This document shows positions 1-10,945 of a stretch of DNA of 64,000 bases, in pieces. Each line of letters begins with the position of its first letter. The stretch's first letter is position 1. The position numbers were made by a program, and so were the translations under genes. Under the pieces are notes generated by a model. That model saw only the letters and a list, made by a program, of their open reading frames with translations, was not told the DNA's origin and ran no database searches. Origin of the DNA: Haematobia irritans (taxonomy: Eukaryota; Arthropoda; Insecta; Diptera; Muscidae). Location of the stretch: the NCBI RefSeq assembly GCF_050003625.1, contig NC_134400.1, forward strand, positions 64,903,011 through 64,967,010, written 5' to 3'.

Positions 1-854
1 TTGTCACACAAAGACCATTTCAGAAAATCTACATTGATTTTTTAGGACCTTACCCACCGACGAAATCTGGTAAAGCCTTTCTTTTTATAGTATTGGATCA
101 CAAACCCAAATTTGTTTTATTAAAGGCTATGAGCAAAGCCATAACAAAATCTGTAAATAAATTCCTGGTAGAAGAAGTTTTCCATAAATTCGGAGTACCT
201 GAATTCATACACTCCGATAATGGAAAACAATTCTTATCAGATTCATTTCAAGATCTGTTGAGAATGTTTGGCATACGACATATTCGTTCACCAATTCACT
301 CCCCACAGGCAAATGCAAGTGAGCGAGTGAATCAAACGATTTTAAGCAGCATTAGGTGTTATCTGAAAACAGATCATTCCAAATGGGATGAAAATATTTC
401 GAAAATAGAGTGTTCCTTACGATCCACCATACATTCGTCAACAGGTACATCACCCTATTTTGCTCTCACAGGATATCAGATGATAACACATGCTGATGCC
501 TATAAAATCTTAAGGAAATTGAATGCTCTGGAGGATGGTGAGACAATGATTTTACCTAAAGCGGACCAGATGCAAATCTTGCACAAAAAGATTAAGAAAA
601 AATTACACGAAGCATATGAGCGAAATGTCAGGTCTTATAACAGGAGAAGCCGCTTTACGACATTTCATGAAGGACAAGAAGTCTTTAGGAAAAAATTCGT
701 GCAAAGCAATTTCTTAAAGGGGATAAATGCAAAATTATGTAGACCTTGGCTAAAGTGCCGAATTCGAAAGGCAATTGGAAATTGCCAATACGAAGTGGAA
801 ACACTAAAAGGACAGTATATCGGGGTCATACACGCACAGCATTTAAGGGTATAG
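1..854 (+). pseudogene. Integrase 3' part of gypsy-like pol, copy 0 (left part outside window)
   Basis: The frame is open from the window edge to a stop at 852-854. It encodes the catalytic core and C-terminal part of a Ty3/gypsy integrase. The retroviral DDE triad is visible: D in YIDFLGP (near 34-54), D in HSDNGKQF (near 217-240) and E in ASERVNQ (near 316-336). A GPY/F-like C-terminal module follows, ending HAQHLRV. The sequence is nearly identical to copy 1 (8121-8974), sharing LDHKPK, AMSKA and FALTGYQ, with one visible change (PYPPTKSG against PYPRTKSG). The rest of this unit lies beyond the window. It is called a pseudogene because every copy with visible upstream pol is broken there. 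Confidence 0.85.
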
Positions 855-1050
855 AACAATATATACATATAACTGATAATAATTCTTACCGACAAGATCT
901 ATATGATCGGCCTTCAAAGCTTCAATGTAAAATTTAAATTTCGGCATTCAACGTTCAAAGAAATATATCCAATCCTTTTTGTTTTGTTGACGCAGCACCT
1001 TTGAAAAAAAGAGAAAACGGCTTTAGTTCAATTAGACATTTTTCATAAAC

Positions 1051-2196
1051 CTGTAAGAAAAGAAGAAAAAGAATAAATTAGTATTTGCCAAAATTAATAT
1101 GAAATGCATAAAGAAGAGAACTTATCTTAGCCGTATTGTAGAAGAAAAGTATTGTCTCTTATTTCCAACATTAATAATGCATTGTTGTAATCAAGTCATC
1201 AGATAATATCCAAAATCGCTTTTAGTTTCATTTATATGAGAATAATCATTGTCCTACTGTTTAACCTTTTTACGTGAATTTCCACACAGTATGTTCGTAA
1301 ATTATGCCATAGACATCTTTAACAACCATTTCACACAAGCCACACGAAAATAGTCCCTAAATTGTGAGAAACACGTGTCATTAAAGGAAACGAACATGAT
1401 ATACCTGCAAATAGAAAAATTATTAGAAATTGCTGTATCTAAATGATTTTCAAAAATACGTATCTATTTACAATGCAAAGATTTTAAACCAGGTACATAA
1501 ATAAATTCCATAGCCATAGTCCATACACATTTGCCAATCCAAACCAAATTCCTTGTAATATTAGTTGGGCCACAACAATTAGGTATATATTGTCTATAGC
1601 CACACACAAGAATGCATCAGGTAGAACAATTCACACTTGGAACAATCAAAACAACCCGTTTTATCCATGATAATTGGCAATAGACACTAGACAGACATCA
1701 ATTTCTGAATGTTCGCCAGCAAGAAAATTCCTTGTACCTGTATAAAAATAAAAAGGGACATTTATGAAAATTGGTCAAGGCAGTAACATTCACAACATAA
1801 AATAAAAACAAAAACCACAACATTTCTTTACATAACTTACCTTTGTAACCAGTCCATTATTGAATAGGCATAATTACATCACAGACGGCAACATAAACTA
1901 TTCCTTTTTATCTATCTTTCCTCTCTGGAACTTAAACAAAATCATTTCTATTTTTTACACGAAAATTCGTCCAAATGACCCAAACATAATGTGGAAGTTT
2001 GCTTTGCACAACAGGTACGAAATAACATCTATGGAACAATTTGAACAACAAAATTGGTTTCATTGATTTTTTTGTCCAGGGTAAATAGACATCATCATTA
2101 AAAAAAAATTTTACGAGAACACTTCCATATACCTGTGTAGAGAAGGAAATGTGAAATTTATGAAAATTGCAAAGACGAATATTTGATATTTCATAC
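1051..2196 (-). other. Minus-strand tandem intron/exon-like cassettes in the spacer
   Basis: Read on the minus strand, four good 3' splice sites lie 395, 333 and 354 nt apart, with their last G at 2133, 1738, 1405 and 1051. Each is a pyrimidine tract ending in CAG followed by GT (gtatatgg, gtacaagg, gtatatca, gtttatga). Donors fit at 2196 (AAAG/GTATGA; intron 64 nt), 1840 (AAAG/GTAAGTTATG; 103 nt) and 1471 (ATT/GTAAATAG; 67 nt); a donor for the last is unclear. The first two introns share an almost identical 'caattttcataaat' block before the acceptor, and the exons after them share a block around attgttcca. They therefore look like old tandem duplicates. The exons carry no long ORF. The same signals occur in spacers 2-5. 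Confidence 0.5.
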
Positions 2197-3063
2197 CTTT
2201 ATAACAAGCGTAACCAATGTGACGAATGTAAACAAACAAGGAACGCTGACAGAAACACTCACATGATATGGCACAGGGATAATCTACACTTTAGAGAAGT
2301 CACTAAATTTAAATCTCTTTGCAGAAAACTAAAATCTTTGGATGCTACATTCTTGCAAACATTAAGAAGCTGACCAATGAAAAATGAGTGGCTTAGCGAC
2401 AAGAAAAAGTTTCCAGAAACATTACAAGTGCAACCAATTAAAATTGTTAAAAACAACAAATTGTTGAAATTAACAACTTCTGGATGAAAATGTGCATCAT
2501 ATCGTCAGTTTAATTCATATGCTATTATCAGTTTAAAATGGATATTTTGTGAATTCGTTCTGCTGGAAATCAATTCTAACACGCGGTCCAGTACGTTCCT
2601 AATTTCAAATTGCCCGCATGTTAATAAATGTTAATGCTGTTTTATGACACCAAAAGGAAGGAAATCGAATTATCAATGCAAAAGTGTTTACTAATAATGT
2701 TTAAGATATTTAAAGTTTTGTTGTTTGTTTTTTTTTTTTTTGTTCTTATTTGTTGATATGTTTAATAAGATTATTATTTATCAATTGGTATTGTAGTGTA
2801 TTGTGTAGTGTAGTGTATTATTATATATTTTATTTTGATGAAAATGAATAAATTATACAAAATTCATAGAATTTTGGCTTTGACTTTCAATTTGAAGTGG
2901 GGATATCATTCATACAAATTTAGCTTGAAAAGTATTTGCAACGATGTTAATTTTGAATTCGACTCGCATCGAAAATTGTTTGACAAATTATTGAGTAGCG
3001 ATGCATTTCAATTTGAGGATAACACTTGAGATATTATTGTTAATGTGTTGAATTTCACTGTTG

Positions 3064-3232
3064 AGGGTAATGTCTGTTTTTTGTTGAGAACGCGATTTTC
3101 TCAACAATTTCTCAACTTGAATATTACCCTAATCCTTTGAAAAAATGTTTGAAAAATTGTTGAAATTTAGCATTTTTCAAACGTTTGTGTTTATTGGGAA
3201 TAATACATTTTATACCCAGTACGATATCGTAC
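3064..3232. repeat. Cluster of hairpins and a 14-bp perfect palindrome
   Basis: Three inverted repeats lie within 170 bp. First, a perfect 10-bp stem (ttgttgagaa, 3081-3090, with 3098-3107) and 7-nt loop sits inside an outer 8-bp stem (agggtaat, 3064-3071, with 3123-3130). Second, a perfect 11-bp stem (gtttgaaaaat, 3147-3157, with 3172-3182). Third, the palindrome gtacgatatcgtac at 3219-3232. All are retained in the other spacers and in the 3.75-kb duplication. AATAAA follows at 3375. Function unknown. Confidence 0.7.
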
Positions 3233-4084
3233 CGCATAGGAACATGATTGGTCCTAACGGACGGAAATATGGTAAGGGTACCTTTGGTGAAATCTTGTGC
3301 AAAACCATCTTTCACTTAGTTTCACGTTGCGGACAAGAACACATCGGCAAATGGGCAAAAAATTAGAAAAAAGTAATAAAGTATATATTTGGATTGATAG
3401 TGTGTTTTGTAATTGAAAATATTTAAGGAGATTAACAAAGAAATAGAATTCTGTGAACAAAAAAGTTTGGAAACTATCAAAGCGTAGACATAACCCGGTT
3501 CGACTCAGTGGTGGGGACGCTAGCTGTACTCACCACGTGTTTGAGACAGTACACTAGCACAGACACCTATGGTTGTCGAATTAAATGGTGGAGAGAGTTA
3601 AATATCCAGAGAAGGGGAACCAAACAAAAAAATATAAACATTTGTCCGCAGAAATTGGAAAAATTCCAGGTAAATATGTCGTTGTCCATTTTGTAATTGT
3701 CCCAACGTGTTCATTAACAAAATATAAAATATTTTACCTGATTACCTTTGATATAACAACTTCTGTTGGAATATCGAAGGTGCTCAACAAATTTCTTTGT
3801 AAATCCACAAAAAGAAATTGTAAAATAATATGTAAAACATGTAAAATACAAAAAAAGTGCTTCATGTGCACTACAAAAGGATTCAACTTTATACTGTAAA
3901 CCGTTAAACAACACTCTGAAAAAAATATACTTACCTGATTAAACAATACCCAATAAATACTACAAAAATTTGAAAATTTTATGATTAAATATTAAACAAA
4001 AATATCTGAAAACATTGAAAAATTCATATCAAGAAAAAAAAATAAGACGAAACAAAGCTAGATACTACAAACCGTCTAGCTACA

Positions 4085-4155
4085 TTGTTAAAAAAAAATA
4101 TATGCATATATATATATATATGTATGTATGTATATGCATATATGCATGTGTATGC
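4085..4155. repeat. (TA)n / (TATG)n microsatellite, length-variable between units
   Basis: An alternating TA tract passes into tatg repeats and tgcatatatgcatgtg. Its length and order differ between spacers (compare about 13150-13210, 19770-19825, 27883-27940 and 35845-35900). It is a natural length marker for following exchanges between units. Confidence 0.8.
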
Positions 4156-4463
4156 ACATTTACCAAATTAAACAAAAACTAATGAAACTACTATATGTAC
4201 AATTCTTAAAATTACTTATATATAAATAAAATGATTTGTTCTATGTGTAACGATTTGTAAATTATTGGATAAAAATGTAAAAAAAAACAAAAAAATGAAT
4301 ATAAAAACGTTAAGATAAAAACATAAAATCTCTGTTACAAATCTTTATCAAAATCATATGTACAAAACCCCACATATAATTTATTGAAATATTTAACTAT
4401 TATATTAATCTTTAACATTTCATTTTTTTATCAAAAAAAAAAAAAAAAGCTGCAAAGGCTGAC

Positions 4464-5498
4464 ATGATGCGTATGTTAGAAGACAGACTCGCAGTTATGA
4501 TACCACAGGCTATTAGGAATTCTATTGATTCACAGGGAAATCTTTCATTTGATAATTATAATCAGAGACAGAATATATTGGCATATGGACAGGTGGATAA
4601 CGGCCCACGTCAGGGACAACAACGACCCAATTTTCATTCGTCATTTCACAATACACCAAATCAAACTTTGCCTCGAACGTATCCTTCTTATCCTCGACCG
4701 CAACAACCAGGTTATAATACACTAGATATGCCTCAACAATATTCGCCTTTTGTACCAAAACCAATTACACCTTTGCAATTGCAAAAGTGGGGGTTAAAAT
4801 TTGACGGCTCATCTAAATCGGTGAGCGTCGAAGATTTCGTCTTCCGAGCTTAGTCTTTACGACTCGATTACAATTGTCCTTGGGACATTTTTGTTAAAGG
4901 ATTTCACCATCTCTTGACTGGGAGAGCCCATGATTGGATTTGGCAATTTCGCCAACAAAATCCTGTTTGTCAATGGGATCACCTTAAGTACCATTTTATT
5001 AAAAAGTTCAGGAATTTCGAAAGCGATTTCGAAATCCAAAGACGAATCATGGAGAGACGACAAATGCCCTCGGAAACAGCGGATATGTATATATCGGAAA
5101 TTGTCAAATTGAGAAACCAACTTCGAATTCCTATTCATGAACATGAATTAGTTCGTATCATGAAGGACAATTTAAAGGATGGACTTGTTCAATTGATATT
5201 CCCAAAAGATATAGAGACAATCGACGGCCTTCTTGAAGAATGTAAGAGAGCAGAAAAAAATATTTCGAAAAGAATCTCTTACAGAAGACAAGACCAAAAA
5301 TATAGACGTGTGAATGAACTGGACATTGGTGAAGACGGAACCTTAGAAGTCACCCAAGATGTGGAGGCTTTATATCAAGATGCTGGACTAGCTAGACAAC
5401 TTGTCTGCTGGAATTGTAAAAGAAACGGCCACACATTTATAGATTGCGCTGAAGAGAAACGAAATATTTTCTGTTACAGATGGGACCACATCGCCTAA
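4464..5498 (+). pseudogene. gag of array copy 1: 5'-truncated, internal TAG, frameshifted second zinc knuckle
   Basis: Gag (capsid and nucleocapsid) remnant of a Ty3/gypsy element; mdg3/micropia-like is my best guess from the pol type. The first ATG in frame is 4464, only 15 nt after an A-run that replaces the expected N-terminus. The frame runs to TAG at 4851-4853, then continues in the same register through a capsid-like stretch (GRAHDWIWQF near 4920) to a zinc knuckle (CWNCKRNGHTFIDC, about 5407-5448). At the second knuckle (CYRW, about 5472) the frame breaks: the next Cys pair (CPRC) lies in the +1 frame, while this frame stops at TAA 5496-5498. Both breaks also occur in copies 3 and 4, so they predate the array. 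Readthrough of the TAG is possible but cannot explain the later break. Confidence 0.85.
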
Positions 5499-8400
5499 AT
5501 GCCCACGATGTATGGGAAACCCGAATCGGAACATGGCAAGAACTGGGCAGACATGTTCAAAATCCGAATAGACCCAGTATCTCATATGCGAAATCTAAAT
5601 GGAGACATTATTCATAAAAATAACTGTAATACTGACGAAAACGAGAATTTTGAATATAGTGATGGAAATGAAATTTTTTTAAATTCACCAAATATTCACA
5701 ATCATACCTACACGGAATCGACAGACATTTTTCAAAATGAATCTTTTTCAGAATCCAGTGAGAAAATCCAAAATTCCTCCATTGGAAAAAATAATGACAA
5801 ATCTTTGTTAGTGACAAATTCGAGGTCTACACGAATTCTTCAACATGAAGTGAAACCAAATACAGGCAGTAAAATTTACCCTATAATTCCCTACGAAGTA
5901 CGTTTACAAAATTATATCGAGAAGAGAAACGAGATATTTCAGGATTTTGAACCGAAAATAACTAAAAGGGTATCGAAGGCACGAGAAAGGTACAAGAAAC
6001 GGAAAAGTGAGAGAAGACAAATAGAATTGACTTGTTTATCTAACGAAAGGGTTATTAGACCTTACATGGACATAGAACTAAATGGCATTCAATTTAAAGG
6101 CTTGATGGATAGCGGTGCAGCAGTAAGCTGCTTAGGTAGAAATTGTTTGGAAAATATGGAAGCAATGAATGTACCAATAATAGATTTTAAATCTACCATA
6201 AATACAGCTGGTGGCAATCCTCTGCAAATCATTGGGAAAGTTAAATTGAATGTTCAATGTGGTGATAAAAATGAAGATATGATTTTTTATTTGGTTCCAC
6301 ATTTAAAACAAAGTTTAATAATAGGATATGATTTGTGGCAAAAGTTAGGAATAAAGATAATAATGGATAACAGCTCCATTTGTGAAATTGAGTCTCCCGA
6401 GGAGAACAACAACATGCATGAACTGACTCATGAACAAAATAGGATTTTGGAGAAGGTCAAACTCTCATTCCGGTGCTACTCGAAATTTGGTCTTGGCAAA
6501 ACTAACTTGGAAAAACACTACATAGACGTTGGAAATGCAACCCCAAAGAAAATGAGATATTTTCCAGTTAGTCCGGCCGTACAAAAACTTTTATATGAGG
6601 AATTGGATCGAATGATCGAATTAGATGTGATCGAAGTAGCAAAGAATGCAGAATGGAATAATAGAGTGACATTAGTGATTAAACCCAATAAAAATCGTTT
6701 ATGTTTGGACGCGAGGGAGTTAAACAAAGTAACTCGAAAGGATGCATATCCTTTACCAAACATAGATGGTTTATTGGCTAGACTTGGTGACACATTTTAC
6801 ATTTCCGCCATAGATCTGAAGGACGCATTTTGGCAGATTCCTCTGGAGGAATCAAGTCGGCCGTTGACAGCGTTCACAGTCCAAGGCAGGCCACATTACC
6901 AATGGCTGTGCAACGCTGCGCAACGAATGTGCCGACTTATGGATAAAGTGATTCCTTCAGAGTTGAGAGACCGTGTGTTTGTGTACCTAGACGATCTATT
7001 GGGTGTGTCACCGAACTTCCAGGTACACATGGAAATGTTGAATGTTGTAGGGAATAAGTTGACAGCCGCAGGTTTGACCATTAACATGGAAAAATCGAAA
7101 TTTTGTTATCGCGAATTGAAATACCTTGGCTATATTGTCGGAGCAGGTAAATTGAAACCTGATCCTTCAAAAGTAGAAGCCATAACAAACATTAAGCCAC
7201 CGAGGAACCAGAAAGACGTAAGAAAGTTTTTAGGGACTGTGGGATGGTATAGACGAGTCATCCACGAATTCTCTACCCTCACAGCACCTCTCACGGACAC
7301 TTTAAAAAAAATCGCCTATATTTATATTGACACTTGAGGCATTAGAATCATTCGAGAAGTTGAAAATTTGTTTAGTTTCGAGTCCTGTTCTGACGACCCC
7401 AGATTTTGAGCGACCGTTCTATATTCAATGCGATGCTTCAAACGTTGGTGTTGGTGCAGTGCTTTTTCAAAAAGACGATAATGATGGTGAGTATCCCATC
7501 GAATTTTTTTTCGAAGAAATTAAACAATGTCCAACGTAATTACTCAACAACTGAAAAGGAATATTTAGCCGTTATTCTGGCAATTAAGCGTTTTAGACAG
7601 TATGTGGAACTTATGGACTTGAAATTGCAAGGTTACAAATTTTCTATTGAACATAGAAAAGGAACCAAGAATATAGTCCAGGATATGTTGTCTGGTTGAG
7701 CATAGATGAACTTTTAGTGGAGGATAATGGCATAATCAATTTCGAATCAGAGGCTTTTAAAAGTGAGGATTATCTATCTCTTATGGATACTATTGAACAA
7801 AACCAAAACCGACTACCCGACTTGAAAGTCTGTGATGGAATTGTGTATAAAAGAGTTAGATTTAATCGAGATGAAGTTGAGTCAGAAGGCAGTTGTTGGC
7901 GAATTTGGCCTCCACAGGAATTGACCGAGGGGATAATTGTGAAATCGCACGATGAAAATACTATTCATAGTGGCATGGCAAAGACATTGGAAAATGTTAG
8001 GCAACATTTTTATTGGCCATCAATGGTCACCCAAATAAGAGATGTGATGTTTGAAATGTGATGTTTGCAAGGAAGTGAAACATCCAAAACAGACGTTAAG
8101 ACCTCCTATGGGTAATGAATTTGTCACACAAAGACCATTTCAGAAAATCTACATTGATTTTTTAGGACCTTACCCACGGACGAAATCTGGTAAAGCCTTT
8201 CTTTTTATAGTATTGGATCACAAACCCAAATTTGTTTTATTAAAGGCTATGAGCAAAGCCATAACAAAATCTGTAAATAAATTCCTGGTAGAAGAAGTTT
8301 TCCATAAATTCGGAGTACCTGAATTCATACACTCCGATAATGGAAAACAATTCTTATCAGATTCATTTCAAGATCTGTTGAGAATGTTTGGCATACGACA

Positions 8401-8974
8401 TATTCGTTCACCAATTCACTCCCCACAGGCAAATGCAAGTGAGCGAGTGAATCAAACGATTTTAAGCAGCATTAGGTGTTATCTGAAAACAGATCATTCC
8501 AAATGGGATGAAAATATTTCGAAAATAGAGTGTTCCTTACGATCCACCATACATTCGTCAACAGGTACATCACCCTATTTTGCTCTCACAGGATATCAGA
8601 TGATAACACATGCTGATGCCTATAAAATCTTAAGGAAATTGAATGCTCTGGAGGATGGTGAGACAATGATTTTACCTAAAGCGGACCAGATGCAAATCTT
8701 GCACAAAAAGATTAAGAAAAAATTACACGAAGCATATGAGCGAAATGTCAGGTCTTATAACAGGAGAAGCCGCTTTACGACATTTCATGAAGGACAAGAA
8801 GTCTTTAGGAAAAAATTCGTGCAAAGCAATTTCTTAAAGGGGATAAATGCAAAATTATGTAGACCTTGGCTAAAGTGCCGAATTCGAAAGGCAATTGGAA
8901 ATTGCCAATACGAAGTGGAAACACTAAAAGGACAGTATATCGGGGTCATACACGCACAGCATTTAAGGGTATAG
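5499..8974 (+). pseudogene. pol of array copy 1: protease, RT, RNase H, integrase in five broken frames
   Basis: Domain order is that of Ty3/gypsy pol. Protease has DSGAAV (D about residue 204 of the frame from 5499). RT has LCLDARELNK, IDLKDAFWQIPL and the catalytic YLDD at about 6984-6995. RNase H begins IQCDASNVG. Integrase has H-H (HSGMAK...HFYW), C-C (CDVCK) and DDE. The breaks are: an extra A (eight A, 7304-7311) shifting the end of RT, private to this copy; an eight-T run near 7505 shifting RNase H; an in-frame loss after QYVELM (about 7610) removing the RNase H middle; TGA at 7697-7699; and a frameshift at 8055-8061 between the integrase His and Cys pairs. RT also lacks the family's MPFG block (reads YQWLCNAAQ, about 6899). 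Protease and the integrase triad look intact in this copy. Confidence 0.9.
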
Positions 8975-10945
8975 AACAATATATACATATAACTGATAAT
9001 AATTCTTACCGACAAGATCTATATGATCGGCCTTCAAAGCTTCAATGTAAAATTTAAATTTCGGCATTCAACGTTCAAAGAAATATATCCAATCCTTTTT
9101 GTTTTGTTGACGCAGCACCTTTGAAAAAAAGAGAAAACGGCTTTAGTTCAATTAGACATTTTTCATAAACCTGTAAGAAAAGAAGAAAAAGAATAAATTA
9201 GTATTTGCCAAAATTAATATGAAATTCATAAAGAAGAGAACTTATCTTAGCCGTATTGTAGAAGAAAAGTATTGTCTCTTATTTCCAACATTAATAATGC
9301 ATTGTTGTAATCAAGTCATCAGATAATATCCAAAATCGCTTTTAGTTTCATTTATATGAGAATAATCATTGTCCTACTGTTTAACCTTTTCACGTGAATT
9401 TCCACACAGTATGTTCGTAAATTATGCCATAGACATTTTTAACAACCATTTCACACAAGCCACACGAAAATAGTCCCTAAATTGTGAGAAACACGTGTCA
9501 TTAAAGGAAACGAACATGATATACCTGCAAATAGAAAAATTATTAGAAATTGTTGTATCTAAATGATTTTCAAAAATACGTATCTATTTACAATGCAAAG
9601 ATTTTAAACCAGGTACATAAATAAATTCCATAGCCATAGTCCATACACATTTGCCAATCCAAACCAAATTCCTTGTAATATTAGTTGGGCCACAACAATT
9701 AGGTATATATTGTCTATAGCCACACACAAGAATGCATCAGGTAGAACAATTCACACTTGGAACAATCAAAACAACCCGTTTTATCCATGATAATTGGCAA
9801 TAGACACTAGACAGACATCAATTTCTGAATGTTCGCCAGCAAGAAAATTCCTTGTACCTGTATAAAAATAAAAAGGGACATTTATGAAAATTGGTCAAGG
9901 CAGTAACATTCACAACATAAAATAAAAACAAAAACCACAACATTTCTTTACATAACTTACCTTTGTAACCAGTCCATTATTGAATAGGCATAATTACATC
10001 ACAGACGGCAACATAAACTATTCCTTTTTATCTATCTTTCCTCTCTGGAACTTAAACAAAATCATTTCTATTTTTTACACGAAAATTCGTCCAAATGACC
10101 CAAACATAATGTGGAAGTTTGCTTTGCACAACAGGTACGAAATAACATCTATGGAACAATTTGAACAACAAAATTGGTTTCATTGATTTTTTTGTCCAGG
10201 GTAAATAGACATCATCATTAAAAAAAAATTTTACGAGAACACTTCCATATACCTGTGTAGAAAAGGAAATGTGAAATTTATGAAAATTGCAAAGACGAAT
10301 ATTTGATATTTCATACCTTTATAACAAGCGTAACCAATGTGACGAATGTAAACAAACAAGGAACGCTGACAGAAACACACACATGATATGGCACAGGGAT
10401 AATCTACACTTTAGAGAAGTCACTAAATTTAAATCTCTTTGCAGAAAACTAAAATCTTTGGATGCTACATTCTTGCAAACATTAAGAAGCTGACCAATGA
10501 AAAATGAGTGGCTTAGCGACAAGAAAAAGTTTCCAGAAACATTACAAGTGCAACCAATTAAAATTGTTAAAAACAACAAATTGTTGAAATTAACAACTTC
10601 TGGATGAAAATGTGCATCATATCGTCAGTTTAATTCATATGCTATTATCAGTTTAAAATGGATATTTTGTGAATTCGTTCTGCTGGAAATCAATTCTAAC
10701 ACGCGGTCCAGTACGTTCCTAATTTCAAATTGCCCGCATGTTAATAAATGTTAATGCTGTTCTATGACACCAAAAGGAAGGAAATCGAATTATCAATGCA
10801 AAAGTGTTTACTAATAATGTTTAAGATATTTAAAGTTTTGTTGTTTGTTTTTTTTTTTTTTTGTTCTTATTTGTTGATATGTTTAATAAGATTATTATTT
10901 ATCAATTGGTATTGTAGTGGTATTGTGTAGTGTAGTGTATTATTA

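Larger units (their letters stand above)
855..4463 (+). other. Array spacer 1, non-coding on the plus strand (candidate LTR/leader, unresolved)
   Basis: About 3.6 kb between the copy 0 integrase and copy 1 gag, with only short chance ORFs. Visible structure: minus-strand intron-like signals (1051-2196), hairpins and a palindrome (3064-3232), AATAAA at 3375-3380, a TATA-rich stretch near 2820, a (TA)n/(TATG)n tract (about 4090-4150) and a 16-A run (4433-4448) touching the gag remnant. A single LTR could lie here: AATAAA then a 'ctca' end at 3507 and a TGG at 3509 resemble an R-U5/primer-binding arrangement. However, I cannot match the TGG stretch to a tRNA 3' end or find the other LTR edge. 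Confidence 0.6.

Noticed and set aside
1053..1075. Purine tract aagaaaagaagaaaaagaa as the polypurine tract of the array element
   Set aside because: It is equally the complement of a polypyrimidine tract and CAG acceptor on the minus strand, and no LTR start could be placed after it. Left undecided.
2259..2459. Minus-strand ORF of 66-86 codons in each spacer, with a hydrophobic start
   Set aside because: Short and AT-rich, ends in the putative donor region, no recognisable domain. More likely part of the exon-like sequence than a protein.
3494..3525. tRNA gene suggested by ggttcgactc (B-box-like)
   Set aside because: No A box, anticodon arm or acceptor stem can be folded around it. It may belong to a primer-binding region, but that is also unproven.
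3585..3899. 104-codon plus-strand ORF in the spacer, Cys-rich end
   Set aside because: Starts from a non-ATG-context codon, overlaps another frame of equal quality, and is lost in spacer 5. No support for coding.
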